Both the position numbers and the translations under genes were made by a program. Under the pieces are notes generated by a model that ran no database searches, had not been told where the DNA came from, and worked only from the letters and a program-made list of their open reading frames with translations. 64,000 bases of DNA, taken from Triatoma infestans (Eukaryota > Arthropoda > Insecta > Hemiptera > Reduviidae). Position 1 is the first letter of the stretch. The number at the start of each line of letters is the position of its first letter. Where the stretch lies: contig JAAEAF010000184.1 in assembly GCA_011037195.1 (NCBI GenBank), positions 1 to 64,000 of the forward strand, given 5' to 3'. Positions 1-10,800 of this stretch are shown piece by piece.

Positions 1-672
1 GTGACCTCCCTTATATTTTCCCCCATTTTGACTAGGGTTGTTTAGTGTACGGGGGACTCTCTGGAGATCTCGAGGCCAAACTTAAACGTCTCATGAACTG
101 TTTTATTCGTTTTATCCTCGGAATCCCCAGAGACTCCAGCATATCGCACTTCTACCACGAGTTGAACTGGTTCTTCCCTATCTATCGTCGCCAGTACTTC
201 TTAGGCTCTTATCTCTTTCAAGTCATCCAGTCTCAAAGACCCTCGTATATCTTCAAATTTCTGAAATTTAAATCGTCTGTCCACTCCCGTAATACTCGCT
301 CCCGTCCTTCCGATCTTTATACACCCTCCCACCATACATCCGCTTTTGAAAAATCCTTTGTAATCCGTGCCACTTATCTATGGAACTACTTACCTTTGTC
401 TACCCGTCGTGCCTCTACTACTGATACCTTCAAGTCCCGTCTTTTTCACCACCTCTTATCCTCACAAGTCTCTCCAAACCCCTAGAAGTTTCCTCCCTCT
501 TCCTTATGATTCATGACTAAATAATTTTAAATAATTATTATTATCAATAATTACAAACGATATGTGCATAATTGTCAAGGCCAGACACACTAGGCCACTT
601 GTATTTTGTATTATTATTGTTCCTAAGGGACTTATGTCCCGGAACAGGAATAAAAATTTTCATTTCATTTCA
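1..672 (+). pseudogene. LINE (non-LTR retrotransposon) 3' end, RT C-terminus plus 3' UTR
   Basis: The window opens inside a non-LTR retrotransposon. Positions 45-485 encode about 146 residues resembling the extreme C-terminus of jockey/CR1-type reverse transcriptases, including the segment RATYLWNYLPLSTRRAS and a following TFKSRLFHHLL; this pattern ends many insect LINE ORF2 proteins. A TAG at 42-44 interrupts the frame just upstream, so the copy is dead. Positions 486-672 are 3' UTR: a GGGAC...GTCCC hairpin near 627-640, AATAAA at about 649, and a short TTTCATTTCATTTC tail typical of a LINE 3' end. The 5' part lies outside the window. It has no catalytic domain here and no likely function. 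Confidence 0.7.
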
Positions 673-674
673 AA

Positions 675-842
675 GGTCAGCCTGGAGGACGTAGAAGTAG
701 AGGACGCTCACGTAAAGGATGGCTAGACGATTTGGAGGAAGTCCTCCGAAGACTCGGTGTGAGGAGATGGAGAAGACTTGCCTATGAGAAAGAAGAATGG
801 CGAAGAGTAGTGCAGGAGGCCCATGTCCTTGAAGGACCGTAG
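675..842 (+). pseudogene. RTE-type LINE, last 55 codons of ORF2
   Basis: The frame from 675 to the TAG at 840-842 reads as the basic tail of RTE-class reverse transcriptases: GRSRKGWLDDLEEVLRRLGV, then RRWRRLAYEKEEWRRVV. The W-D-D, RRLGVRRWRRLA and EEWRR landmarks are characteristic of that family. It abuts the tail of the preceding LINE, so it is either a 5'-truncated insertion next to it or the target the other element landed in. Directly downstream is a short GTAG tandem repeat (852-873), as expected for RTE elements, which end in a short simple repeat rather than poly(A). Confidence 0.7.
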
Positions 843-851
843 CGCCACGAT

Positions 852-873
852 GTAGGTAGGTAGGTAGGTAGGT
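852..873 (+). repeat. (GTAG)n simple repeat, LINE 3' tail
   Basis: About five tandem GTAG/TAGG units directly follow the RTE ORF remnant and probably mark its 3' end. Confidence 0.8.
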
Positions 874-1056
874 TAGTAAAGCTGTGACTTTAAGTTTTCT
901 TCTAAATGGACTTTCATTATAATGCATGATTCTACTGCATATATAATATTAAGGTACATTAAACATTACATTTAGCTTTAAGTGCATTAAGCAATTAAAA
1001 CTTCCTTTTTTTTTTTGGAAAAATTAATTTTAGAATGTTCTAGAATATCTAGGACG

Positions 1057-1348
1057 TTAGATTTCAAGTTTTGATTTGGAGTACAATGTCTGCACCATAC
1101 GACGTCCTATCCAACATGTAATTCTCCCCTCCCTCTCACCAATAAGCAAAATAGCAAGCCGGAGCTCCAACAAAAATTCAGACCCGTGCATAATCCACAC
1201 AACATACACAATAATCCGCACAAATCGGACAATAACCCTAAAGGTAAACAGCCTAAACTTTTCCACACACCGACAAAGTGTTGAAGAGTTTCAAGACAAA
1301 GTCTTGAAGCTAATCTTCTCACAAATCAAGCTATCTGTAATAAAATAG
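1057..1348 (-). pseudogene. Possible degenerate LINE 3' fragment
   Basis: The minus-strand translation contains FRVIVRFVRIIVYVVW after a lysine-phenylalanine stretch. It lines up loosely with the end of the better LINE fragment at 52040-52550 (PFKVLARFVWSVVKLRW). Both strands are open by chance over this low-complexity stretch, so the similarity is weak; it could simply be unrelated C-rich DNA. Confidence 0.22.
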
Positions 1349-2918
1349 ATAGTTATTTATTCCTCGGTCTCTACAAAAACTCTACAAAAGATATACGGAC
1401 ATGGGCCCTACATTGATGCAGCTATGTCGGCAGAGAAGCTAATTTGCCAGTTTAATAATTGCAAATAAATGCGGTAAGAAAAAGTCGTGTGAGTAATTAA
1501 AAGCAGATTTTTTTGTCCTTCATATATCTATCTATTTTCCGGTTAAGTCGATTGTTTTAATGGAAAAACTTAATTTGAAACAAAAACAAAAAAAAAAAGG
1601 CGATTAGAAAGAATAAGCAATAAATATGCACGTATTCTACAAGATTTTTACAGGAACAGAACGATGAAGATTTCTACACAAATGAATAGGTTATAGTTTA
1701 AATTGCTGGCATATTTTATTGTGATGGGAGATAAATTGAGAGTTATTAATAGAAAGCCATTTTGTCATTAAAATTAATTTCTAATATATTTTTAGGAAGC
1801 TAAACAACATATTGGATTTTGCCTGAGGCTAGTGATCTTTTTAAGTTTGATTAAAATTTAAAAGCAATAAAAAAAAAGTAAGGTAGAAAAATGAGGTAAA
1901 AAAAAGAATAATGATAATGTTTTTCTTTCGAAATATAAACTTGGTAAAAATATTTATGCAATAGAAAATCTCAGAAGGAAAAATTTTCTCCAAAAAAATA
2001 TGTAATAATGAAAGATAAATGAAATATAGAACATAACAGTCCAAACAGTAAGTATAGTACATCGATTATCTTTGAACAATAGCATAATTCTGAACTAAAA
2101 CCCATTTGTTGACCTAGAAAAATCTCAGACTGGAGAGACACTTGCTTTTGTTATCGAACACTTTTGACTATAGAGAAGGAACACACATTTTTTTGAACAA
2201 GCCTCAACTTTTAATTAATTTCAAAATAATAATTTAATTAATTTTAACATTCTACTTAAATTGAAATCAATATTATATGGTCAAATAAATTGAAAAAAAG
2301 AAATAAAAAATAATTAAACGAATCTTTGAACGGTTTCCTATGGTAGATAATGCTAAAAATAAATAAATATATCGTTAGTTAGAAGTTCTGAAATGGAAAT
2401 GGTTATGAAACGAGTCTCGGACGCTAACAGCAACTATTTAGCCTGCCACCAATTCCTATCCAATTCAACAACCCCTTAGGAAGAGAGTGCATCATCTGTG
2501 ATACTTTCAGTTCACTTTTCTATCTTTGGATTGTCTTTTCTCGACTAATATTTCAGCCGTTCTTCTGGGGTTGTCACGCAGAAGAACTTTATTCCTACAA
2601 TTTGAGCCCCATCCATCAAAGTCTATGAAACTTAATCGATGTCATGATTATTACACTCTCTAATATAAAGAATATTCAGCTTGGTCTGTTCTTCGCTTGG
2701 TTTGTTCACCATCCTTGTGTATTGGAATCAGACGTCTTGAAGAGGGTTATGATGCGACGAATGGTTGGGAGTTAGTTAGAGATTTTTAGAGAGTTGTTAC
2801 TCGAAATATGAACACTAATTTACAAAAATAGACTATATTTTAACAATAAATTAAACGTTTGAAAAAGATAAAACTACAATTAATTTAAAATGATTTAAAT
2901 GATAACTAAGATGCACAA
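1349..2918. other. AT-rich DNA without recognisable features
   Basis: Mostly A/T-rich sequence with short homopolymer runs. A somewhat less AT-rich segment around 2390-2720 shows no convincing open frame or match to the other repeats here. I see nothing to annotate. Confidence 0.6.
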
Positions 2919-3480
2919 CTATAATGATTTGATGAATAAATATATGTTTAAAATCTTAGATAGGGACGCGCTCGCGAAGGATGAACTGACATGTAACTGA
3001 TGAAGGTTGATAACTTGTAGATAACTGATGTAGAACTGATGATATACTGATGTGATACTGATCCCCTCCTCAGGTGGAGAGACGTTTATATTGGTATTAC
3101 TCACACATTGACAGGTGTGTAATTACAAGTCACACTAAAACATCTCTTGCCGTGTGTTGACCCTAGGTCTTGAATAGTTCGGTGACCAGTATGGCGACAG
3201 AAGGTGGCGGTTATTAAAAGACTGTAGCCAGGCGGTTCTAAAGACTGTGGTCTTTAGAGTGTTTGTTGACCCTTGTATATCGACTCTTGGCTTCTGTACA
3301 CTGACCGTATAATGACCCTTGTTGAAAGGGTTCTTGTTGAAAGGGTTTTAGCGGTGTGTCTTTGGCGGTATTCCTGTGACCGTGTACTGACCCTTGTTTT
3401 GAAAGGGTTTTTGTTTGCCGCGTCTCTTGACCTGAATGATAGCGGCTGGCTGGCACCACTAGTTATAATTTTTGTAATTT
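2919..3480. repeat. Unclassified repeat-rich block with short degenerate tandem motifs
   Basis: From about 2982 to 3065 the motif ACTGATG recurs roughly every 11-17 bases. From 3250 to 3420 there are three small hairpin-forming units of the type ACCCTT(GTTG)AAAGGGT. The block is richer in G+C than its surroundings and has no long frame on either strand that resembles a known protein. An LTR or non-autonomous element remnant is possible, but no terminal repeats or target duplications are visible. Confidence 0.35.
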
Positions 3481-4480
3481 AAAAATTATATCTTTCCTTT
3501 TGTTATCACATTACATCATCCCATCGTCTAGCACTCAATGGTAGTGGAAGTATTTCTGTAGTGTAAACTAAGACTTTCTTGCAAGGACTCTTCGTTTAAT
3601 ACCCCCCTATCCGCCGAAGTCGCTGATTGTTTCAAACTTGAGTATTATAAATTCAAAGAATACTGAGTGTTATTAACCCTTCAGTTGACATCGTAATTTC
3701 TTTGTTACTTACTTGGTCTCAAGTCAAATTGTAACAGCACTTGTGGTTTTCTACATTTCTCATTCATAAGCTTGGAATGTTTATATTAAAAACAATACCA
3801 TCAACTGGCGTAGACTAACAACTGCACAGATTCTTGTCTGCGTTCTAAATTTTCTTATCATTCTTTCAGTGGTTTGGTTTTGAACCCAAGTTTCGTTCAT
3901 ATTGCAATAGATTTCTTCAGGATAGGTTTTTGGGATGATTACTAAACTAACCTTAGAAAAGTAGCTTTTAATTTTATTTTTTTATTCATGGTTTAATATA
4001 ATTAACCATAGTACAAAAGTTTATTTATTAATCATCGGAGTTCGGACCTATGCTATCTTGCCTAGTCATGGCCTTGGGAACAAGAAACTTTAGAATCACA
4101 TCAATCATCATCCTATCCTAGAAGAAGCTTACTTCGGGATGATCAAGTAATCAACAAAAACGTCCTGCCCGATGGGTTAAAATATAATCACAAAATCAAA
4201 GATACTCCTAATCCAATCTAATCCTAAAAATATCCTTCACGTTCATTATCTTCTGTTAACAAAAAAGTCCATTATATCCTCATTGAAGATAAGGTGTAAA
4301 ATTCCAGCAAATCCAATCAGTTCAAAACGCTTTTAGCGCTAGCATCATTCATCATTTATCGGCAATGTAAAAGTGATTTTTGGCTTGGTATTTATAGTTT
4401 ATTTCAATTTCTAGAAGTTTTTCGGCAAAAAAGATCAAAATCAGTTCCTATTTATTTGACATTTCGTTACTACAAAGTTG
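3481..4480. other. AT-rich DNA without recognisable features
   Basis: No open frame with protein-family character and no tandem or inverted repeat is evident. It may contain LINE UTR, since RTE-like coding sequence begins just beyond it on the minus strand. Confidence 0.5.
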
Positions 4481-4489
4481 CCGTCAACT

Positions 4490-5130
4490 AAAAGCATAAC
4501 TCCAGGAACCCTTATCTCTCCAATACCCCTTCTTTGAGTCCTCTGATAGCCAATTTCTTGTCTATTGTCCCACCTCTGAGTCAGTCTTCCTCTCTTCCTT
4601 CTAATACCAATGCCTTATTCTTTCTGGTCATCTTATTGCTTGCAATTCCCACAGATGACTATATTACTTTAATTTCTGCTTTATAACCTTCTTTATTTTA
4701 TGGAACCTCGCCTTTTGGATACATATCCGCCAGAAATCACTTTCAATTGTCTTAATTTTTTCTAGGACTTCTCTAAATATCGATAGGTCTTTGCCCCACA
4801 CATGAAGATGCCTTCCACTAAGAATAAAAACATCTTCTTTTGATAAACTTATGTTCCATAGAACTGAATGGCGTATTTTCACTGTTTCTGTGCCGTTGTT
4901 CCGTTCTTTTTCTTACTTCTCCCGCACATACTCTCTTCGTTCAAGCCGAGGTATATTATTAACCTTCCTACAAGTTTCTCCATCAATCATTAAAGTCCCT
5001 TCATTGCTACCATTTTTTCTGTTTTTTCAAAGTTTATCTTCATTCCATATTTGCTGTAAGTGTCTTTTAATTTCCTCATTGTATACTCTAGATTTTCTCT
5101 TTCCTATGTGAAGTCAACGTCAAAGAAAGC
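4490..5130 (-). pseudogene. RTE-type LINE reverse transcriptase C-terminal fragment
   Basis: Read on the minus strand in shifting frames, this contains the thumb-side segment of an RTE reverse transcriptase: ENLEYTMRKLKDTYSKYGMK with INFEKTEKMV, then an I-DGE-RKVNNI segment, then IRHSVLWNISLSKED, which corresponds to the ALNSILW..LSK block of the family. Several frameshifts separate the pieces. The catalytic YADD/FADD stretch lies upstream of the surviving part and is absent. It is one of at least four RTE remnants in the window. Confidence 0.55.
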
Positions 5131-5508
5131 TAACCACAGGTAATCATTTTCTACTTCATGAACAATTTTTTTTACTTTTCGATTCTTCTAAATGAAGCTT
5201 AAAAATGCAGCTTTTTCTTTTTTTAGGTCCTTTCGATGTTTTAAAAGGATGTGTCAGATTTTTCCCATGTTTTATCTGGTAAAAAATTGCCTTTATACAT
5301 TTCTTCTACTGCATGAATTAGACTCTGATCAATCCTTTTACTTCCACAATATTGTAGACCTTCTCGCTATGGGAACGTGATCGTTATGCTTTCTCCAAAT
5401 GTAAGAAAGCAAAATGTAATTCCTTATTTCTCTCTTTATACTTCTCAATCATTGATCTGCGGAAGATTGTTCTCGACCTTTATTAAACTGATGGATGAGG
5501 ATTATAAT

Positions 5509-6170
5509 GGATGAGTTAGGTGGAGAGAATTTCGGCCTGGTTGATGAAATGAGAAGACTTGGTTAACACTGGTTAACTGGTATATTAATAGAGAGACTTA
5601 CAATAGAGAATGGTTAAGCTCGAGTGGTATGAGAGTGACACATAGTGACTGGCGAGATGATGAACTCTAGTGAACTGTCTATTTCTGGACTGTCCGTTGC
5701 TGTGTTTATCTAGTTTCTCCCACTCCAGTCCGAGAGAGTGGAGTTCGTTTATCTTCTCTCTACACTCCTTAGTTGTCTTCTCTCTACTCTCTTTGGTTGC
5801 TGTTACATCATCCTCTCTCTTGAAGAAATTTTTCATATGTGAAAAATTTGAGCGCGGGGGTGAGTGTGTGTGTAGCACATCTTGTTTGGCTGCCACCAAT
5901 ATAAAGGATGAGTTAGGTGGAGAGAATTTCGGTCTGGTTGTTGAAATGAGAAAACTTTGTTAACACTGGTTAACTAGTATATTAATAATGAGACACAGTC
6001 TGCCTGGGCTTACAATAGAGGTTAAGGTAGAGTGATATGAGAATGACACGTAGTGACTGGCGAGATGATGAACTCTAGTGAACTGTCTATTTCTGGACTG
6101 TCTCCCACTCCAGTCCGAGAGAGAGGTTGGGTTCGTTTTTCTTCTCTCTACTCTCTTTGAAAATAAAAAA
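5509..6170 (+). repeat. Tandem direct duplication, about 397-bp period (LTR-like)
   Basis: A unit beginning GGATGAGTTAGGTGGAGAG at 5509 is repeated at 5906 with high identity through the TCTCTTCTCTCTACTCTC stretch. The second copy lacks about 20 bp present in the first and ends near 6170. Copy 1 continues for about 170 bp beyond the shared part, to a GGCTGCCACCAATATAAA sequence abutting copy 2. An LTR followed by part of a primer-binding region, then another LTR (LTR-LTR recombination), would give this picture; a simple tandem duplication is the alternative. A related sequence lies at 55091-55440. Confidence 0.5.
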
Positions 6171-6228
6171 AACTCATATTTTCGCCAGTATTTCGACAAT
6201 TGTTAACTTTAACAACAATTATTTAATA

Positions 6229-6466
6229 GGGAAGGGAATAGCTAAGTGGTTAGCGTGCTGGACTACCACGCGGAGGACCCGGGTTCGAGTCCAGCTGTGC
6301 TGTCCTTAGATTTTTTTCTTCCTAGGAACCTCTACAGCTCATTGTCCGGTTACAGACAGTGTGGTCTGTAACGAGAGAACACTATCCGGAGGCCGGCAGT
6401 ATACTGAGAAGGCTCCGGGCGCTAATGACCATAGATGTTCACGCGCCTTAAATAAAAAAAATAAAT
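6229..6466 (+). mobile_element. tRNA-derived SINE (family A)
   Basis: The head resembles a tRNA: a pol III A box TAGCTAAGTGG at 6239 and a perfect B box GGTTCGAGTCC at 6282-6292. The body carries family landmarks: CTTCCTAGGAACCTCTACAG, ACTATCCGGAGGCCGGCAG and GGCTCCGGGCGCTAATGACC, then GCGCCTTAAAT and an A-rich tail. Related copies lie at 14163 and 33324 (plus) and at 17010 and 24599 (minus). Retroposition depends on a partner LINE; the 3' end gives no clear hint which. Confidence 0.85.
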
Positions 6467-6728
6467 ACATATATTGCCTTTATCGAGGCATAAAAATAAT
6501 AAATGTTAAACTTCAAAACATGACACTTTATATTTTATTTTTGGAAAATTAATTGGTGGAAACACTGCAACACCACAGAGAATAGTGAAGTATTAAAAAT
6601 AATAGAGGATTGGTTAATTAATAGAGAATTGGTTCACTATTCTCTGTGGTGTTGCAGTGTTAAGTGTCATGTTCTTGAAGTTCAACATTTCTTATTTTTA
6701 TGGCGCCGATAAAGGCAATATTTGTCGA
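6467..6728. repeat. Foldback inverted repeat, arms about 90 bp
   Basis: The left arm (about 6467-6588) reads inward as ATTGCCTTTATCGAGGCATA ... AACACTGCAACACCACAGAG. The right arm (about 6632-6728) is its inverted copy, CTCTGTGGTGTTGCAGTGTT ... ATAAAGGCAATAT. The left arm has about 31 extra bases between the two paired blocks. It sits against the tail of the SINE at 6229. A MITE or a rearranged end of a larger element would explain it. Confidence 0.6.
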
Positions 6729-7614
6729 AACGTTGGCAAAAATATAAATTTGTTTTTATTTTTAAAGACCGAATCACACTATCCTTATCCATCGATCAAC
6801 TGGACATTGAATAATGAAGATCGACTCAAAATTCCTAGCAGTTAAACCACTGTGATCCTTCCAAAAAAAATAAATAAATTACAGTGTTTGGTATAAATTT
6901 TTGAAAGCTATTTGACCCTCATTTTTGTGTCAGAAAAACCTTACAACTGCAAACTAGATGAAAATAAAATTATGAAAAGTTTTATACCATTTTTTTAATA
7001 CTTTCTGTTTAAAGCAAAGAGATGTTAAAATATAAAAAAAATTGTGCAAAAGGGGAAACTTGGAATAAAAATCATAATAACAGAATAAGGAAACCTGATT
7101 AAGGGTAAAGAGCACAATATATGTGACCCACTTTTTTTTTTTTTTAGAACAAATTGTTTCATAAGTTTGTCGTCAGAGGGAGGGGGAAAAAATCATAGGA
7201 AAGTTTAATTTTCATTAGTACATGCAAAGAGAAAGAGGGAAATAAAAAATAAAAATAAATCTAATAGCATTTCTCTTTGTTTTTAGAAAGTAGAACCTCA
7301 TAACTAACTGAAAATCATACAAAAAATGTATATAGTCACAGAGGTTCCCTTATTTTTTTTTTTTTCTTTTTTAAAACGACATTCATCACTTTTGAAAGTG
7401 TAGAAAAACTCATACAATTGTAGTACTTCGAGTCACACTTATTTAAATTACAAAAGAGGTGTCATCCTTGGGATATGGCTGAATTAGAGTCATACCAAAC
7501 TAAAACGTCTACTAGTACAAAAACCGCTTGCCATCTACTGGCTTCTGCCGGCTATATAACACACTATATTCACAGTAAAAATAGAAAAGCTCCCGCCGGC
7601 GTACAATGATATCA

Positions 7615-7653
<39 letters not shown>

Positions 7654-8282
7654 GTCGCTAAGCTAACTCTTATTCATAATAAAATGAAAAATATGTGTCC
7701 ACAACTTGTTTTACAAAATACAATTCACTAAATTTATATACGTATTTTTTTCCGTCTTGAATTCTAATTTCTTTATTACGTACTTCATTTATTTAATTGT
7801 TGTGACTTTTTTTATCCCGGAATTGTACAGAAAGGAAAGTAAAAATGATTATTTATTTTTTTATTTTTTTTAAAAAAAAGCTTTATATCCAGCTTAATGT
7901 TGAGGTGCCCCTAGTTGAGGACTTTATTATAATGGAATAAATAGTCCATCCTTTGTGGAGAAAGTTCACCACAACATGCGTCCGGGAGCTTTATGTAACG
8001 GCAGCAATGCCGGCTTAGATTCTTTTGGGATGCATCTTAAGATTAAAAATATTCCAACAATCTAGGAAGTGCTGCTCCTATTTTAAAAAGTCTCCTAATG
8101 GATAATGAACAGTACAGAAGGAAATGATTACACCAAGATATGTTTGCGAAGACAGATAGCCAGGTGTCTTTAGACTTGATAAAGGATCACAACAACCACG
8201 AAAAATTGATGGGAAAAATCAAAAATATAATTTAAAATAGATACTTTGTTTAGTTGGGTATAAAAAGAAATAAAGAGACGGA
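6729..8282. other. AT-rich DNA with a (CA)n microsatellite
   Basis: Apart from a (CA)n run at 7615-7650 and many A/T homopolymers, I find no gene or repeat structure. No open frame has protein character. Confidence 0.6.
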
Positions 8283-8845
8283 CAGGTGAGTAAAGGAGTC
8301 AGAGATATTTTCCGTGATAGCCTGCTTCTTTTGGTGGTCATCAACACCAGTTTCGGGCGTTCGCCCATCTTCAGGATGTTTTTTTGTCAAAAACAGTGTG
8401 AAAACATTGACTTGCACACAGCAAATTCAGTTAATTCACTGTTTTTTTTTAAGTGTTTTCGTTATGGCCTAACTAGGTTTAAGAATGGGCTTATTATATC
8501 TCCGTGGGTAAACGTGGATGTATACATCCCACTTGTTGGATGTTTTAAAAAAGGAACAATGTACAATAGCGCCCAAAAACGAAAAACATGTAATTGCGGT
8601 GGTTTCCGCAGACCTGGAAAGCATCAGAGATATTTTCCGTGATAGCCTGCTTCTTTTTGTAGTCATCGACCGGTTACGGGCGATCGCCCATCAACCAGAA
8701 TGTTTTTTGTCAAACAGAGTGATAACATAGATTTGCACAGAGCAAATTTAGTGTATCAAACAGTTACAAACAGTAGTGTAGCAAACAGTATATTAACTAA
8801 ATTTACTCTGAGCAAATCTATGTTATCACACTGTTTGACAAAAAG

Positions 8846-8883
8846 CATCCTGATGATGGGCGAGCGCCAGAAACCGGTCGATG
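8846..8883 (+). ncRNA. Hammerhead-ribozyme-like motif (inner right arm)
   Basis: The order is stem I strand CATC, core CTGATGA, an extra T, hairpin GGGCGAGCGCCA, GAAA, CCGG, TC, then GATG to close stem I. The core CUGANGA...GAAA...UH is that of hammerhead ribozymes, and A-CCGG-U would be a very short palindromic stem III. The base pair closing stem II is G-A here instead of G-C. Self-cleavage is inferred, not shown. Confidence 0.5.
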
Positions 8884-9068
8884 ACCACAAAAAGAAGCCG
8901 GCTATCACGGAAAATATCTCTGATGGAAAAACATGTGTTTACCCGCACAGATAAAACGAACCTCTTATTAACCTAGTTAGGTCATAACAAAAAACGTAAA
9001 AAAAAAACAATATATTAACTGAATTTGCTCTGTGCAAGTCTATGTTATCACACTGTTTTGACAAAAAA

Positions 9069-9108
9069 CATCCTGATGATAGGCGAATGCCCGAAACTAG
9101 TGTCGATG
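9069..9108 (+). ncRNA. Hammerhead-ribozyme-like motif (outer right arm)
   Basis: CATC, CTGATGA, T, a weakened hairpin AGGCGAATGCCC, then GAAAC, TAGTGTC and GATG. Stem III carries two extra bases relative to the other copies, so activity is doubtful. Confidence 0.4.
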
Positions 9109-9190
9109 ACTACAAAAAGAAGTAGGCTTCACGGAAAATATTTCTGTGGCTTTCCAGGTCTGCGGAACCAATCGCAACAATTAACAAAGA

Positions 9191-9811
9191 AAGCCTCCCC
9201 AGGGATGATAGGCTACCGTCGTCATATTGTCTCTAATTACCGTCGTTTAATCTTCAATTAAAATTCATTTATCCCAAGAGAGGTAAGTAGGAATGGGAAT
9301 ATAGTTGGCTATAATCTAACAAAGGTAATCATACCAAATAGTTATTCAAGAGATAGACACAGTAACAAATATACCCTTCTGTTGTTTGGGCATGTACCCT
9401 TCTGTCATGTTAACACATATATTCACAGAACATGCCCAAACAACAGTTACCTAACATAGATTTCACATTAAACAATCATCAGCTTGTTCTTGTCAACCAA
9501 ATTTATCTTTAGAACAAGCCATACATCACACAATTTATATGAATGCCCTGTAATAGAATATCAAAGAACTGGATTAGAAAATTTATACTATCTGCAAGCA
9601 AATGGCCATAAAAAGAAAGTGAACTGGTAACAAAACACTGAAGATTTTCGTAGTTTTATCAATACAATAAGCTTTGATTTAATTACAACAATATAATCCG
9701 GTATAAATTTCTTAAATTCTTTTCATTTACAAGAGACTATTTTTTTGATATTTGTAAATATTTTATGTAATGTGAACTGTATCGCATGACTAAAGCACCA
9801 TGTAAGCCGAT
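9191..9811. other. Unassigned DNA with a 17-bp perfect inverted repeat
   Basis: CTGTTGTTTGGGCATGT at 9379-9395 is repeated in inverted form at 9430-9446 with a 34-bp spacer. Nothing else is recognisable in this stretch. Confidence 0.5.
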
Positions 9812-9824
9812 AGTGTATATAATA
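9812..9824. repeat. Target-site duplication, left copy (ND4-LINE insertion)
   Basis: AGTGTATATAATA lies next to a 13-base T run (the poly(A) of the minus-strand insertion). It matches AGTGTATTATAATA at 11440-11453 with one extra T. Confidence 0.6.
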
Positions 9825-9837
9825 TTTTTTTTTTTTT

Positions 9838-10800
9838 GTATTTTATTAAGAAATTCACAACTATACAGTTAGCATAATAAGTGAATATGTATTCACATAA
9901 AAGGGCGTGAAAGTCTTGTTAGGAGATGCCTCCCAGTAGAGGTACTCCTTAATTATTCCAAAAAAATACTAACGTGAAGTTAGGTGGTCGCGGGGCCAGT
10001 GGCGCTTCAGTCTCCTGGAAGAGTTTTGTGGGACAGAAAGAGAAGAGAGTTTTTGGACCAAAGGGTAAATGGTTGGATGTGAGGTCATGGAATTTTGCGT
10101 AACGTGCTTTTATTCACTGATGGACAAAAGGGATTTTGAGGTCAGTGAGGAAGAGTTAGGTTGGAAACTTAGAACAGGGCATTGGTAATACTTCTGAGGT
10201 TTTTGGATTGAAAAGCTTGAATGCGATAGGAGTTGGAACGCTTGTTCAAAAACCAGACCTCGTATCCGTATGTCCAGAGGGGTTTTATAATATGTTGTAG
10301 ATAAGACTTTTGTTTTCAAGGGAAAGTTTAGACCATCGATCAAGTAGTCTCGAGAGAAGTTTGTAACATCTGTCGAGTTCAAGTTCTTTTAATCGTGTAT
10401 GCGGATCCAAGTGAGCTTTTGTCTAGATAATGCCCTAAATATCGGACTTTGTCGACTGTAGGTATTATGGTCCCATGAAGGAGGATGGGCGGAAGAGTAG
10501 CGCGATGGTGGGTGAAGGATATGCATTTGCTTTTAGTGGGATTGACCTTTATTCTCCATCTGATAAGCCAGTCTTGTAGAGAGATGATACGGGATTGTAG
10601 TGCATAGGATGCGAAAACAGGATCGGGATTTGGAGCAATAACACATGTGTCATCAGCATAGGAATGGAGGATTGTTTCTGGTTGGAAGGGATATCTGCAG
10701 TATAGAAAATATATAGGAGAGGAGCAAGGACAATGCTTTGGGGAACACCAGCATAGAATGGAAAGATAGAAGATCTGGGGGAGCCAGAACGAACCCAGAA
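9838..10800 (-). pseudogene. Jockey-clade LINE, reverse transcriptase C-terminal half and 3' UTR
   Basis: The minus strand starts within the RT palm at a segment SFWVRSGSPRSSIFPFYAGV followed by PQS (the AGVPQGS motif), then TADIP. A frameshift near 10680 is followed by LHSYADDTCVIAPN, so the catalytic YADD is preserved. Next come SLQDWL, RWRIKVNPTKSKCISFT and DKVRYLGHYLDK, the usual thumb motifs, then further frameshifts and stops to about 10110. The 3' UTR ends in AATAAA and poly(A). The 5' end is truncated exactly where ND4 begins. It belongs to the same group as the fragments at 21775-22506 and 53286-53960. Confidence 0.8.

Larger units (their letters stand above)
8283..9190. mobile_element. 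Nested foldback element with four hammerhead-like arms
   Basis: Two inverted-repeat pairs are nested. Outer arms: 8286-8515 and about 8935-9170, sharing the ends (TCAGAGATATTTTCCGTGAT) and an inner block (CCTAACTAGGTTTA/TTAACCTAGTTAGG). Inner pair: 8606-8760 and 8800-8930, a second copy of the same family lying within the first. Each arm carries a hammerhead-like core: minus strand at 8337-8378 and 8663-8702, plus strand at 8846-8883 and 9069-9108. The right end reads GCTTTCCAG ... GAACCAATCGCAACAATTA, the family 3' terminus. No transposase or reverse transcriptase is encoded. It is probably a non-autonomous element that received a second copy of itself. Confidence 0.75.

Noticed and set aside
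1107..1322. Cys/Leu-rich minus-strand frame
   Set aside because: Overlaps two other open frames in other phases and has no recognisable motif.
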